A DNA stretch of 64,000 bases from Paenibacillus_I sp035510375 (GCF_035510375.1 NZ_DATKHG010000006.1); one strand, 5' to 3'; positions 44,350-52,099 are shown, counted from the first letter of the stretch. Program-made: numbers and translations. The notes: generated by a model not told the origin, from the sequence alone.

Positions 44350-44523
44350 TTATTGCTTGATGATCTCTTTCGTCTTGTAGTATCCGCAAACCTTGCATAC
44401 ACGGTGAGCAAGCTTCAGCTCCCCGCACTGCTCGCATTTGACCATGCCCGGTACAGACAGCTTAAAGTGCGTACGGCGCTTGTCGCGGCGCGTCTTGGAC
44501 GTTCTCCTTTGTGGTACTGCCAT
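44350..44523 (-). CDS. rpmF: 50S ribosomal protein L32
   Basis: 57 residues. MAVPQRRTSKTRRDKRR start and a four-cysteine zinc ribbon (CEQCGELKLAHRVCKVCGYY, Cys near 30, 33, 43 and 46). AGGAGGTG before the ATG. Cotranscribed with the DUF177 gene, a conserved pair. Confidence 0.98.
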   Translation of the reverse strand: MAVPQRRTSKTRRDKRRTHFKLSVPGMVKCEQCGELKLAHRVCKVCGYYKTKEIIKQ

Positions 44524-44585
44524 GTTTCCCACCTCCTTCAAAGACTTGCGCGATCCGAACGGTGACGTTCAGGATGGTCGTTTCG

Positions 44586-45098
44586 TTACGATTGTTTAAA
44601 AAAATCCTTCAGCGCCGCCATGCGCGGATCCAACCGTTCGCGGGAGCAGCCGCACTCCCCTTCGTTCAGGTTGGCGCCGCATTGCGGGCAAAGACCGTTG
44701 CAGTCCTCGCCGCAAAGCGGGGCGAAAGGCAGATAAAGCAGAAACGCTTGCTCCACGTAAGGCAGCAAATCAAAAGAATCGCCTTCGACGACGATAACCT
44801 CGTCTTCTTCCTCATCCTGTTCCTTATCGTCGGAGGCGGACCGGAAAAACTCGCGGAACGGAATCTCGAGCTTCTCGGTCGCGGGCGTCAGGCATCTCGA
44901 GCAGGCGAGCTCCAATTCGACAGAAAGCTGCCCTTCCACAAGCACCCCGCCTTCTTCGCCGCGCGCTTCAAGCGCCGCCGCAAGCGGGGTTGAGCGAAGC
45001 ACGTCCGGCCGATGTTTAAGCAAGGGCGCAACGTCGAGCGACGTATGGAACGACCGCGTTTTGCCTTTGGCGATCAGTTCCTGCATATGAATATTCAT
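44586..45098 (-). CDS. ylbN: DUF177 (YceD family) protein
   Basis: 170 residues. Conserved partner of rpmF, suggested to act in 23S rRNA maturation in plants and bacteria; not settled. Two Cys pairs, CSRCLTPATEKLEIPFREFF (in part) and CPQCGANLNEGECGC, with CGEDCNGLC between, likely bind zinc. An acidic stretch DKEQDEEEDEVIVVEGDSFD is in the middle. Start MNIHMQELI with GGAG 7 bases upstream. Confidence 0.93.
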   Translation of the reverse strand: MNIHMQELIAKGKTRSFHTSLDVAPLLKHRPDVLRSTPLAAALEARGEEGGVLVEGQLSVELELACSRCLTPATEKLEIPFREFFRSASDDKEQDEEEDEVIVVEGDSFDLLPYVEQAFLLYLPFAPLCGEDCNGLCPQCGANLNEGECGCSRERLDPRMAALKDFFKQS

Positions 45099-45124
45099 AG
45101 AATCACTCCAAACAAACAAAAGTA

Positions 45125-45154
45125 ATTATATCGATTCCGCAAGCCTTTTGTCAA
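45125..45154 (-). promoter_or_regulatory. DUF177-rpmF promoter
   Basis: Minus strand TTGACA (45149-45154), 18-base spacer, TATAAT (45125-45130): both hexamers at consensus. Its -35 overlaps that of tmcAL by five bases. Confidence 0.88.
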
Positions 45155-45176
45155 CTGTTTCCCGGCGTGATATAGT
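45148..45176 (+). promoter_or_regulatory. tmcAL promoter
   Basis: TTGTCA (45148-45153), 17-base spacer, TATAGT (45171-45176). Divergent from the DUF177 promoter and sharing the palindromic -35 TTGTCAA. Confidence 0.83.
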
Positions 45177-45214
45177 CGGTTTAACAACTTGCACCCCATT
45201 TGCGGAGGGATCGG

Positions 45215-46456
45215 ATGCGCACCGTCGGACTGATCGTCGAATATAACCCGTTTCACAATGGCCACCTGTACCATCTTCGGCGGTCCGTCGCCGTTACGCA
45301 GGCGGACGCCGTCGTCGCCGTCATGAGCGGCAACTTCCTGCAGCGCGGCGAGCCGGCCCTGGCCGGGAAACGGGCACGGACCGAAATGGCGATGCGCGGC
45401 GGCTGCGATCTTGTGATCGAGCTTCCGGTGTCCTACGCGACCCACGCGGCCGAATGGTTCGCCTACGGCGCCGTCTCCATGCTTGATGCGACCGGCGTCG
45501 TCGACGCGCTTTGCTTCGGCAGCGAGAGCGGCGAGATCGCCGCGCTTCGCCGGATTGCGGCCGTCGCCGCGCATGAGCCGGCGGTCTTGAAGGAACGGCT
45601 TGCCGAGCGGCTGCGGCGCGGCCAAAGCTACCCCGCCGCCTACAGCGCCGCGCTGCGGGACTGCTTTGAAGCGGCCGGCGACGCCGAAGCCGCGGCCTTC
45701 CCGCTGGAGCAGCCAAACAACACGCTCGGCCTGCATTATTTGATCGCTCTTGAGAGGCTCGGCAGCCCGATCGAGCCGTTCACGATCCGCCGGGAAAAGG
45801 CCGGCTACAACGAGCGGACCGTCACGGACGGCGCCATCGCCAGCGCCACGGCGCTGCGCAAGCTGCTCAACGAACAGCGGCATCCGGAAACCATTGCGCC
45901 CTACGTGCCCGCCTCCACGCTGGCGATACTTGAGCGCGAATGGCGGGCCGGGCGCGCGCCGCTCGGCTGGCACGCTTTTGCCGGCAAGCTGTTTCACATG
46001 CTCGTCCGGGCCGATGCGGTCGAGCTCGCCTCCTGCCGCGACGTCGGCGAAGGGCTGGAGCACCGCATCAAGCAATGCCTGCCGCTGCTCCCTTCACTTG
46101 ATTTCGAGCAGCTTGTCGACGCCGTGAAAACCAAACGCTACACCCGGACAAGGCTGCAGCGGGCCTTTCTGTCCATCCTGCTCGGGCTCCGCAAGGAGGA
46201 GGCGCTGCCCGCGCTGCTGGAGGACGGACTCCGCTATATCCGCGTGCTCGGCTTCAACGACAAAGGGCAGGCGCTGCTCAAAAGGATGCGCGATTGCGCG
46301 AAGCTGCCGGTGCTGCTCGGCGCAGCCCGGCCGCCGGCCCGCTTCCGCCAGCTTGAGCTCGACGCGGCGGCGTCCGCCGTGTACGCGCTCGGTTACGATG
46401 CTCCCGCCCCGCGCGACATCGCTTCCGATTTCTACGAGCCGCCGGTCAGAATATGA
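45215..46456 (+). CDS. tmcAL: tRNA(Met) cytidine acetate ligase TmcAL
   Basis: 413 residues. Uses ATP and acetate to make N4-acetylcytidine at the elongator tRNA-Met anticodon (B. subtilis YlbM). Nucleotidyltransferase fold with HIGH-like NPFHNGHLYHL (about 10-20), MSGNFLQRGEPAL and SFGSESG-like CFGSESGEIAAL. ATG at 45215 with GGAGGG 5 bases upstream. Alone on the plus strand, divergent from ylbN. Confidence 0.95.
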   Translation: MRTVGLIVEYNPFHNGHLYHLRRSVAVTQADAVVAVMSGNFLQRGEPALAGKRARTEMAMRGGCDLVIELPVSYATHAAEWFAYGAVSMLDATGVVDALCFGSESGEIAALRRIAAVAAHEPAVLKERLAERLRRGQSYPAAYSAALRDCFEAAGDAEAAAFPLEQPNNTLGLHYLIALERLGSPIEPFTIRREKAGYNERTVTDGAIASATALRKLLNEQRHPETIAPYVPASTLAILEREWRAGRAPLGWHAFAGKLFHMLVRADAVELASCRDVGEGLEHRIKQCLPLLPSLDFEQLVDAVKTKRYTRTRLQRAFLSILLGLRKEEALPALLEDGLRYIRVLGFNDKGQALLKRMRDCAKLPVLLGAARPPARFRQLELDAAASAVYALGYDAPAPRDIASDFYEPPVRI

Positions 46457-46465
46457 GGCTTAGGG

Positions 46466-47512
46466 TTACCGTACGGCCCTGATGGCCTCGTCCAGCGTCG
46501 ACACTCCGATAATGTCGAAGCCGGCTCCGATGTCTTCCGCTTTCGCTTCCGCCTCCTTAACATTCCCCTCCGGAACGATTAACAAATCGGCTTTGGCCCG
46601 ATGGGCGGCAATTACTTTAAGCCCCACGCCGCCGATCTCCCCGACCATGCCGGATGGTGCAATCGTCCCCGTCGCCGCAATCCGGCGCCCTTGCGCCATA
46701 TCGCCCGGCGTCAGGCGGTCGACGATCTGCAGCGCGAAAACGAGACCGGCGGACGGTCCGCCGACATCCCCCGCCTCGATCGATACGGCATGCGCCGGAT
46801 CGAAAGCGCGGATCTTCCGCCGTTCGATCAACTCCACGCCGCCGAGCAGCGTGGGCAGCAGCTGAGCCGCAGTGCCCGAGGCCGCATTCGCCGCTTTCTC
46901 CGGTGCGCGGACGGCAATCTCGGCGGCCGCGCCGTTCCGCTCCACATCGACGGCAAGTTCGGCCGCTCCCGACCCATAGCCTTGCCTCAGCAGTTCAAGC
47001 AGCGCCTCGCCGCTCGCGGCCGGTTCGCCGTTTACACCGGTAATCCGATCGCCCGGCTCGAAACCGGATCGCTTCCCCGCGGTCCCCGCCACGACGAGCG
47101 AGTCCGGCAGAAGCTCGTAGCCGATGCCGAGCTGATTATAAGCCGCTTCGATCGCCTGGCTCTGCGAGTCTTCCATTAACACGACCATGCGCGCCGAATA
47201 TTCCCGGATCGAGCGCCCGCGCAGAAATTTGCTCTCGCTGTAGGCCTCACGGTCCGAACGCCACATCGATTGAGCCGCCGTCCAGAAATTGATGCGCCGG
47301 TTCATGTACACCGTCGTAATCATCCATTCTCCTGCGGCGCCCGCATTGTCCGGCTCGGCGGATGATCGGACGAGCGGCGCCGCCGATTCGACGAGCCCCG
47401 GCTGAAGCACCACATAAGGCGCCGGGACGTACAGCAATGTGATCATGACGACCGCTGCAGCCAGCGCCCAGCGTACCGCGGAGCCCGCCGCGCCCTTGTG
47501 CCGTGCCTCCAT
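46466..47512 (-). CDS. ylbL: Membrane PDZ-Lon protease YlbL (DdcP/SepM-like)
   Basis: 348 residues. One N-terminal membrane anchor (about 14-32), PDZ domain (about 130-205, with KRSGFEPGDRITGVNGE) and a Lon-type protease domain whose Ser lies in DVGGPSAGLVFALQ and Lys in GVGLKVIAAHRAKAD. B. subtilis YlbL (DdcP) helps end the DNA-damage checkpoint by degrading YneA. GGGGGAG precedes the ATG. Convergent with tmcAL, 9 bases apart. Confidence 0.95.
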   Translation of the reverse strand: MEARHKGAAGSAVRWALAAAVVMITLLYVPAPYVVLQPGLVESAAPLVRSSAEPDNAGAAGEWMITTVYMNRRINFWTAAQSMWRSDREAYSESKFLRGRSIREYSARMVVLMEDSQSQAIEAAYNQLGIGYELLPDSLVVAGTAGKRSGFEPGDRITGVNGEPAASGEALLELLRQGYGSGAAELAVDVERNGAAAEIAVRAPEKAANAASGTAAQLLPTLLGGVELIERRKIRAFDPAHAVSIEAGDVGGPSAGLVFALQIVDRLTPGDMAQGRRIAATGTIAPSGMVGEIGGVGLKVIAAHRAKADLLIVPEGNVKEAEAKAEDIGAGFDIIGVSTLDEAIRAVR

Positions 47513-47628
47513 TATGCGGCTCCCCCTTCGTCCGAGGTCTAATGCCCGTCCCTTCCGCGTACATTGGAATAGCCGTCTCTTCCATTCCTGAAGTTGCGGG
47601 TATCCGTCCAGTCGGGAGGTTGCTTGCC

Positions 47629-48849
47629 ATGCTTCGTTCGATCTTGCTGGGAATGCTGCTGTTATCGCTGGCCGCCGCGCTGGTGCTCCATCCCGGCGAT
47701 TCGTTTCAGGCCGCGTTGCAGGGACTGACCATTTGGTGGGAAATCGTGTTTCCCGGGCTGCTCCCTTTCTATGTATTGTCGGAGCTTCTGTTTGCGCTCG
47801 GCGCGATACACGCCCTGGGCGTCTTGCTGGATCCGCTTATGCGCACAGCGTTCCGCCTTCCCGGCGATGCGGGCTGGGCGGTGGCCCTGGGGTGGACCGC
47901 CGGCTTCCCGTCCGGAGCGGAAGCGGCGGCGCGTTTGAAGCGGGACGGACGCCTGAGTACCCCGGAAGCCCAGCGCCTGATGGCGCTCTCGCATATGCCG
48001 AGTCCGGTGCTGATGCTGATCGTGATCGGCGCCGGCTTCATGAACAGGCCCGCGCTCGGAGCGGCCGTAGCGGCCTCCGTATGGCTGTCGGGCCTGCTCC
48101 TCGGCTTCCTTATGGCGCGCTTCACGCCCCAAATCGCAACTTCGAAAAGGCCGGAAGGCACCGGGGGCGGCACCGGCGGCGGATCCGCCCGGCATCGTTC
48201 ACTCCCCTCGCGGGTACGGGCCGCAATGGAAGAAGCACGGAAGCGGGACGGACGCGGTCTCGGCAAAGCGTTGGGCGATGCGGTGGCGACCGGCGTTCAG
48301 CGGCTTATGGCCGTGGGCGGCTTCATGATCGCCGGTTCCGTGCTCATCCGGCTGCTTAAGCTGGGACTGCCGGAGATGCTGCGTCCGCTGTCCTATGCCG
48401 GAATTTATGAAGCCCATCTCGGCGCATTCGCCGCCGGCCGCGTCCTCCAGTCGTACGGCCTGCCGCTGACGGCGGCCGCGTTGGCCGCATTGCTCGGCTG
48501 GAGCGGTTGGAGCGCCCTGCTTGGGGCGCAAAGCGCGGCTTCGGGCGCCGGCCTGAAGCTTGGGCCGTTTGTCACCGCAAGACTACTGCATGCGGCCCTG
48601 GCTTTTGCCGTTGCTTTACCGCTCGCAAAGCCGATCGTGTCCTTGCTCGAGCGGATCGTCCCCGCGCTGTCCGGCGCTTACTTCCCGGCAGAGCCTGTTT
48701 TCCGGACGGCGGACGGCGGAGCGATTCAAGCCGAAGGGCTGCGCTTCTTATGGGCGGTCGCTCCCGTAACCTTCGCGCTGCTGCTCGCTTTTTTGGCTGC
48801 CGCCGCGCTGCTGTCGATCGCGCTGTCGCAAAATAACCCCAAAAAGTGA
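47629..48849 (+). CDS. ylbJ: Sporulation integral membrane protein YlbJ
   Basis: 406 residues, with about eight hydrophobic segments and Gate-domain-like repeats typical of SpoVV/YlbJ. In B. subtilis it is needed for dipicolinic acid transport and spore cortex. Motifs WWEIVFPGLLPFYVLSELL (about 29-47) and GWTAGFPSGAEAAARL. Start at MLRSILLGM with GGAGG 9 bases upstream. The last four codons and stop lie inside repeat copy C. Confidence 0.92.
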   Translation: MLRSILLGMLLLSLAAALVLHPGDSFQAALQGLTIWWEIVFPGLLPFYVLSELLFALGAIHALGVLLDPLMRTAFRLPGDAGWAVALGWTAGFPSGAEAAARLKRDGRLSTPEAQRLMALSHMPSPVLMLIVIGAGFMNRPALGAAVAASVWLSGLLLGFLMARFTPQIATSKRPEGTGGGTGGGSARHRSLPSRVRAAMEEARKRDGRGLGKALGDAVATGVQRLMAVGGFMIAGSVLIRLLKLGLPEMLRPLSYAGIYEAHLGAFAAGRVLQSYGLPLTAAALAALLGWSGWSALLGAQSAASGAGLKLGPFVTARLLHAALAFAVALPLAKPIVSLLERIVPALSGAYFPAEPVFRTADGGAIQAEGLRFLWAVAPVTFALLLAFLAAAALLSIALSQNNPKK

Positions 48850-48980
48850 AGCGAAGCTCTGCAGCGTATTCCGACGACCGGACTGTTAAGTCCGCTCGCA
48901 TCGAAAGTTACCTCTAATCGTGGTCGTTCATCTTCGATTTGCAACAATGTAACTTTCGATATTACTTTTCGGGGACCCCG
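48837..48980 (+). repeat. Intergenic hairpin repeat, copy C, interrupted
   Basis: Left half 48837-48874 (CCCCAAAAAGTGAAGC, then CTCTGCAGCGTATTCCGAC) and right half 48961-48980 (ATTACTTTTCGGGGACCCCG) match copies A and B. About 86 extra bases lie between. Confidence 0.78.
48900..48960. repeat. Nested inverted-repeat element in copy C
   Basis: 61 bp with perfect 12-bp ends ATCGAAAGTTAC (48900-48911) and GTAACTTTCGAT (48949-48960). A small hairpin GGACT-gtta-AGTCC (48880-48893) precedes it. Confidence 0.7.
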
Positions 48981-49005
48981 TAAGGATATAAAATCTTTAT
49001 AAGCA

Positions 49006-49037
49006 AAACCGGCCAAGCCGGTGACGGCTTGGCCGTT
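49006..49037 (-). terminator. Terminator of rsmD-coaD
   Basis: Minus strand GGCCAAGCC / GGCTTGGCC with an A-rich and T-rich flank (GGTTTTGC). The 308-base gap between ylbJ and coaD holds copy C, this hairpin and nothing else seen in 49038-49157. Confidence 0.78.
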
Positions 49038-49157
49038 TGTCGTCTCCGACAAACCCCGGATGCGGTCTGACAACCCCAAGCTGCGCCGGAACGCGCTCCC
49101 GGCAACTCGCTCCGGACGCGCTGCCCACGCCACCCTCGCCCCGATCCGATCCCATAT

Positions 49158-49664
49158 CTAGATCTCCCGCGTGTACTTCTCCCGGAGCGCCCACTCCACC
49201 TCCGGCGGAACCAAATCCTGCACGTTCCCTTGAAACTTGGCAATCTCCTTCACGATGCTGGAGCTGAGATAGGAATATTTCGGGTTGGTCATCATAAAAA
49301 TCGTCTCGATCTCGCTGTCCAACTGACGGTTAGTCGACGCCAGCTGAAGCTCGTAATCGAAGTCGGAAATCGAGCGGATGCCTCGGATGATGACATTCGC
49401 CTGGCGTGTTTTCATATAACGGACGAGCAAGTCGCGGAAGCTGTCGATCTCCACGTTGGGCATGTCCTTCGTCACCTGCCGAAGCAGGTCCTTGCGCTCA
49501 TCCACGGTAAACATCGGCATTTTGCTCGTATTGTTCAGCACCGCCACGATCAGCCGGTCGAATTGCTTGGCGGCGCGGTGAATAATGTCCAGATGGCCGA
49601 ATGTGACCGGGTCAAAGCTGCCGGGGTATACCGCCACCGACACGGGCTTCTCATTGAGCTTCAT
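49158..49664 (-). CDS. coaD: Pantetheine-phosphate adenylyltransferase
   Basis: 168 residues. Fourth step of CoA synthesis. Nucleotidyltransferase motif YPGSFDPVTFGHLDII (about 10-25), RGIRSISDFDYELQLA and YSYLSSSIVKEIAKF. Start MKLNEKPVS; GGAGG about 11 bases upstream. The start overlaps the rsmD end by 14 bases. Confidence 0.98.
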   Translation of the reverse strand: MKLNEKPVSVAVYPGSFDPVTFGHLDIIHRAAKQFDRLIVAVLNNTSKMPMFTVDERKDLLRQVTKDMPNVEIDSFRDLLVRYMKTRQANVIIRGIRSISDFDYELQLASTNRQLDSEIETIFMMTNPKYSYLSSSIVKEIAKFQGNVQDLVPPEVEWALREKYTREI

Positions 49665-50244
49665 GCGCGCTGGCTCCTCCTTGACCGTCTGCCGGCCTGT
49701 AGTCGTAAATCGCAACCGCCGTTTCGCCGTACAAAGCGAGCTTGCGCAGCTCGAAGCCGCCGAACCGTTCCGGGTAGCGGTAGCCCGATTCATGCTCCAC
49801 CGCCAACACCGCGCCCTCTTCGAGCAGCCCGCGCGAAGCCATGTCCAGCATCAGCTCGTCGGCGTTCTTCATCCGATACGGCGGATCGAGAAACACAAGC
49901 CGGAAAGCGATGCCTCGCTTCTCCAGCGTCTTCAGCGCCCGCTCGGCCGTGTTGCAGTAAATTTCCGCCCGATCCTGCATGCGCGCCGCTTCCACATTGA
50001 TCCTGACGATGCCGATGCTCTGACGGTCGCTGTCGACGAACACCGCCTTGTCGATGCCGCGGCTTAACGCTTCGATGCCGAGTCCGCCGGTGCCCGCGAA
50101 CAGGTCGAGCGCCTGTCCTCCGTCGAAGAACGGCCCGATCATGCTGAACATCGCTTCTTTAACTTTATCCGTCGTCGGGCGCGTATTCATGCCCGGAACC
50201 GCTTTAAGCGGCCGGCCCTTCGCCTCGCCCGCAATGACTCTCAC
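49651..50244 (-). CDS. rsmD: 16S rRNA (guanine-966-N2)-methyltransferase RsmD
   Basis: 197 residues. AdoMet motif ALDLFAGTGGLGIEALSRG (about 45-63) and catalytic FLDPPY (about 120). N-terminus RVIAGEAKGRPLKAVPG, NTRPTTDKVKEAMF. GTG at 50244 is preferred from family alignment with AGGGGGG about 10 bases upstream; ATG at 50268 would add 8 residues. Confidence 0.96.
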   Translation of the reverse strand: MRVIAGEAKGRPLKAVPGMNTRPTTDKVKEAMFSMIGPFFDGGQALDLFAGTGGLGIEALSRGIDKAVFVDSDRQSIGIVRINVEAARMQDRAEIYCNTAERALKTLEKRGIAFRLVFLDPPYRMKNADELMLDMASRGLLEEGAVLAVEHESGYRYPERFGGFELRKLALYGETAVAIYDYRPADGQGGASAHEAQ

Positions 50245-50297
50245 GTTCGTGACGCCCCCCTGTGCCATGCGTTTCGTGTAGTTTTCTGTCTGACGCT

Positions 50298-50325
50298 ATC
50301 GTACCATATTTTCCCCTGTTGGCAA
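50298..50325 (-). promoter_or_regulatory. rsmD-coaD promoter
   Basis: Minus strand TTGCCA (50320-50325), 16-base spacer, TACGAT (50298-50303). Confidence 0.65.
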
Positions 50326-50348
50326 AAAAGATTTGGTTCCGATGTATA
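50319..50348 (+). promoter_or_regulatory. Candidate promoter of a plus-strand RNA
   Basis: TTGGCA (50319-50324), 18-base spacer, TGTATA (50343-50348). Shares the palindromic TTGGCAA with the rsmD -35. Confidence 0.5.
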
Positions 50349-50354
50349 TTCGGC

Positions 50355-50498
50355 CCGGTTTCGGCAATCCTTAAGTTATCGGCATCGCGAGATGCCGTAG
50401 ACAACCGCGGAGAAGGCTTACGTTTCCCCATAAGCTCTTCGTCCGGTTTCTCCTCTCCCATGAAAGGGGCCCCCGAAAGGGGGCCCCGATTTTTTTGT
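50355..50498 (+). ncRNA. Candidate small RNA ending at a strong terminator
   Basis: Predicted RNA of about 145 nt with three hairpins: GGCATC-GCGA-GATGCC (50381-50396, GNRA loop), a long one at 50404-50447 (GAAG, GCTTA / TAAGC, CTTC, closed by ACCG/CGGT) with the C-rich loop CGTTTCCCCA, and the terminator at 50466-50496. The linker 50448-50460 is C/U-rich (TTCTCCTCTCCCA), complementary to GGAG-type ribosome sites. No ORF of note. Promoter match is moderate. No family recognised. Confidence 0.5.
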
Positions 50499-50708
50499 GA
50501 AAAGCCTTATAAAATAAGACGCAAATTCAACCTCCGGCTGAACGAGCTCCATGTTCTCGGACGGCAGGCTCGTTTCGGGACCAGGAACAGCCTCGGTTCC
50601 CGTTCCGCCGGAAGCGCTTTTTTGACCCGAACAGCCCGTCAAAGCGACCGCCACCAACATTGCCGCTCCCAGATAAACCAGCCTGCTATTTTTTGTTTTC
50701 TCCCTCAT
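50418..50708 (-). CDS. Small lipoprotein of unknown function
   Basis: 96 residues. Signal peptide with a lipobox VAVALTGC (Cys about 26), then a Ser/Gly/Glu-rich tail. AGAGGTG lies 7 bases before the ATG. The last 30 residues (from LFTKKSGPPFGGPFHG on) are read through the terminator hairpin of the opposite strand, so either the gene truly overlaps that RNA or its original stop was lost. No relatives recognised. Confidence 0.6.
   Translation of the reverse strand: MREKTKNSRLVYLGAAMLVAVALTGCSGQKSASGGTGTEAVPGPETSLPSENMELVQPEVEFASYFIRLFTKKSGPPFGGPFHGRGETGRRAYGET
50466..50497 (+). terminator. Strong plus-strand terminator
   Basis: GGGGCCCCC-GAAA-GGGGGCCCC (9-bp stem, GNRA loop), then GATTTTTTT. 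No plus-strand gene precedes it, so it implies an RNA gene. Confidence 0.85.
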
Positions 50709-50759
50709 CCTTCTTCACCTCTGCCCTTTTGACGACGCGAATTCCGAACAGGTTTCAGG

Positions 50760-50765
50760 TATAAT
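50760..50765 (+). promoter_or_regulatory. -10 element for the APH-like gene
   Basis: TATAAT, 45 bases before the chosen start. No good -35 at the normal distance. Confidence 0.45.
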
Positions 50766-50810
50766 GGGGATAACCGTTTTCGCATGAAACCGCAAAGGAG
50801 ATTCACGTTG

Positions 50811-51602
50811 ATGAGACTGCCGCAGCGTATCGCCGCAGCGTTGCCCGATGGTTTTCCTGCATGGGCCTATGAAGCCGACTGGACGCAGGAGACGGTCGGT
50901 TTATCCGGGTGCCAGGTGTACCGAATCGCGGCCGCCGGCCAAAAACAGACCGCGTTTGTCAAAATCGCCTCTGACGAGTCGCTCGATTCCGATTACAGGG
51001 TGCTCGGCTGGCTGGCCGGGAAGCTGCCGGTGCCCGAAATTCTGTTTTTCGGACAATCGGGCGGCAGCCGCTTTCTGTTGACGACCGCGGTGCCGGGAGA
51101 GCACGGCGCGTCCGCCCCGGTTCTTGCCGAGCCCGAACGTTTTGTGACCCTGTACGCGGACGGCTTGAAGCAAATCCATTCCGTCGGCGCCGGGGGCTGC
51201 CCTTTCGACCGAAAGCTGGATGTCGTTCTTGAGGAAGCGGCGGAGCGGGTTCGTCGGGGACTGGTCAACGCCGCCCATTTCGATGCGGCGAATCGGGGGA
51301 AGCAGCCTTCGCAGCTGTTGGAAGAACTGCTTCGGACGCGTCCGCCGGAGGAGGATATCGTGTTTGCACATGGCGATTACTGCGTGCCTAACGTACTGAT
51401 CGACCGCTCGGGAATCGGCGGCTTTGTGGACTGGGGCCGCGCCGGCTTGGCGGACCGCTACCAGGATGTAGGAATCGCGCTCCGCAGCCTCAAGTATAAC
51501 GGGCTGGAGGCATGGTCGGAGATCTTCTTGGAGCGATACGGCATAACGGAACCCGATCAAGCCAAAATCGATTACTACATCCTGCTCGACGAGCTTTTCT
51601 GA
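50811..51602 (+). CDS. Aminoglycoside 3'-phosphotransferase-like kinase
   Basis: 263 residues, the length of APH(3') enzymes. Catalytic loop FAHGDYCVPNVLID (Asp and Asn about 190-195), Mg/ATP motif GFVDWGRAGLADRYQDVGIA and the C-terminal KIDYYILLDELF, which resembles the APH(3')-III tail. Such enzymes phosphorylate kanamycin-type drugs; whether this one does cannot be told. Start at MRLPQRIAA with GGAG 10 bases upstream; ATG at 50784 has no ribosome site. Not linked to any mobile element here. Confidence 0.85.
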   Translation: MRLPQRIAAALPDGFPAWAYEADWTQETVGLSGCQVYRIAAAGQKQTAFVKIASDESLDSDYRVLGWLAGKLPVPEILFFGQSGGSRFLLTTAVPGEHGASAPVLAEPERFVTLYADGLKQIHSVGAGGCPFDRKLDVVLEEAAERVRRGLVNAAHFDAANRGKQPSQLLEELLRTRPPEEDIVFAHGDYCVPNVLIDRSGIGGFVDWGRAGLADRYQDVGIALRSLKYNGLEAWSEIFLERYGITEPDQAKIDYYILLDELF

Positions 51603-51624
51603 TCCGGGTGGAGCCATGCTGAAA

Positions 51625-51666
51625 AGGCTGTCCCCTAAGCAGATTGATCCGCTTTGGGGACAGCCT
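51625..51666 (-). terminator. Terminator between the APH-like and acidic-protein genes
   Basis: 11-bp stem AGGCTGTCCCC / GGGGACAGCCT; TTTTC follows on the minus strand, so it mainly ends the acidic-protein transcript. Confidence 0.75.
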
Positions 51667-51695
51667 CAAAGGTGACTGGATTATCGGGAGAGGTA

Positions 51696-51929
51696 TTAAA
51701 CGTCTTCTTCTTCTGCCGCTTCTGCCGCTTCGGCGTCCGCTTCCGCGATGCTTTCCTCAGCCGCCGCGTCTTCCGCGACGTCCCCGGATACCGCTTCCTC
51801 CGTCTCTTCGAAGGCTTCGCGCTCTTCTTCCGTCTCCTCGACGGCTTCGTCCAGCTCCGCGTCCGCTGCCGTTTCCTCCGCCGCCTCGGACAGTTCCAAA
51901 CCGCTCAATACCTGCTCTTGCTCTCCCAT
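51696..51929 (-). CDS. Very acidic 77-residue protein, function unknown
   Basis: About 33 of 77 residues are Glu or Asp, with one Arg and no Lys; Ala makes up most of the rest. No membrane segment, motif or signal peptide. Start at MGEQEQVLSG with GGAGGG 7 bases upstream; the open frame extends to 51983 without a better site. Own terminator. Likely disordered; could be a charge-based partner of basic proteins or cations, which is speculation. Confidence 0.7.
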   Translation of the reverse strand: MGEQEQVLSGLELSEAAEETAADAELDEAVEETEEEREAFEETEEAVSGDVAEDAAAEESIAEADAEAAEAAEEEDV

Positions 51930-52099
51930 AGCGAATCCCTCCATCATTTTCACATAACGTTTATGTGCAACTCCAGTATACATCCGCGCAAATACGGATA
52001 CTGTCGACTGGTGGAGGCGATTATTAAGTATGTGTTACACTTTCGTTACTTCCTTGTTCCAGGGTAATATACAGGAAAAACATTGAAAAGGGTGATCGC

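Noticed and set aside
48726..49133. 135-codon minus-strand frame over the end of ylbJ
   Set aside because: Runs through the coaD terminator and repeat copy C; antisense to ylbJ at its end.
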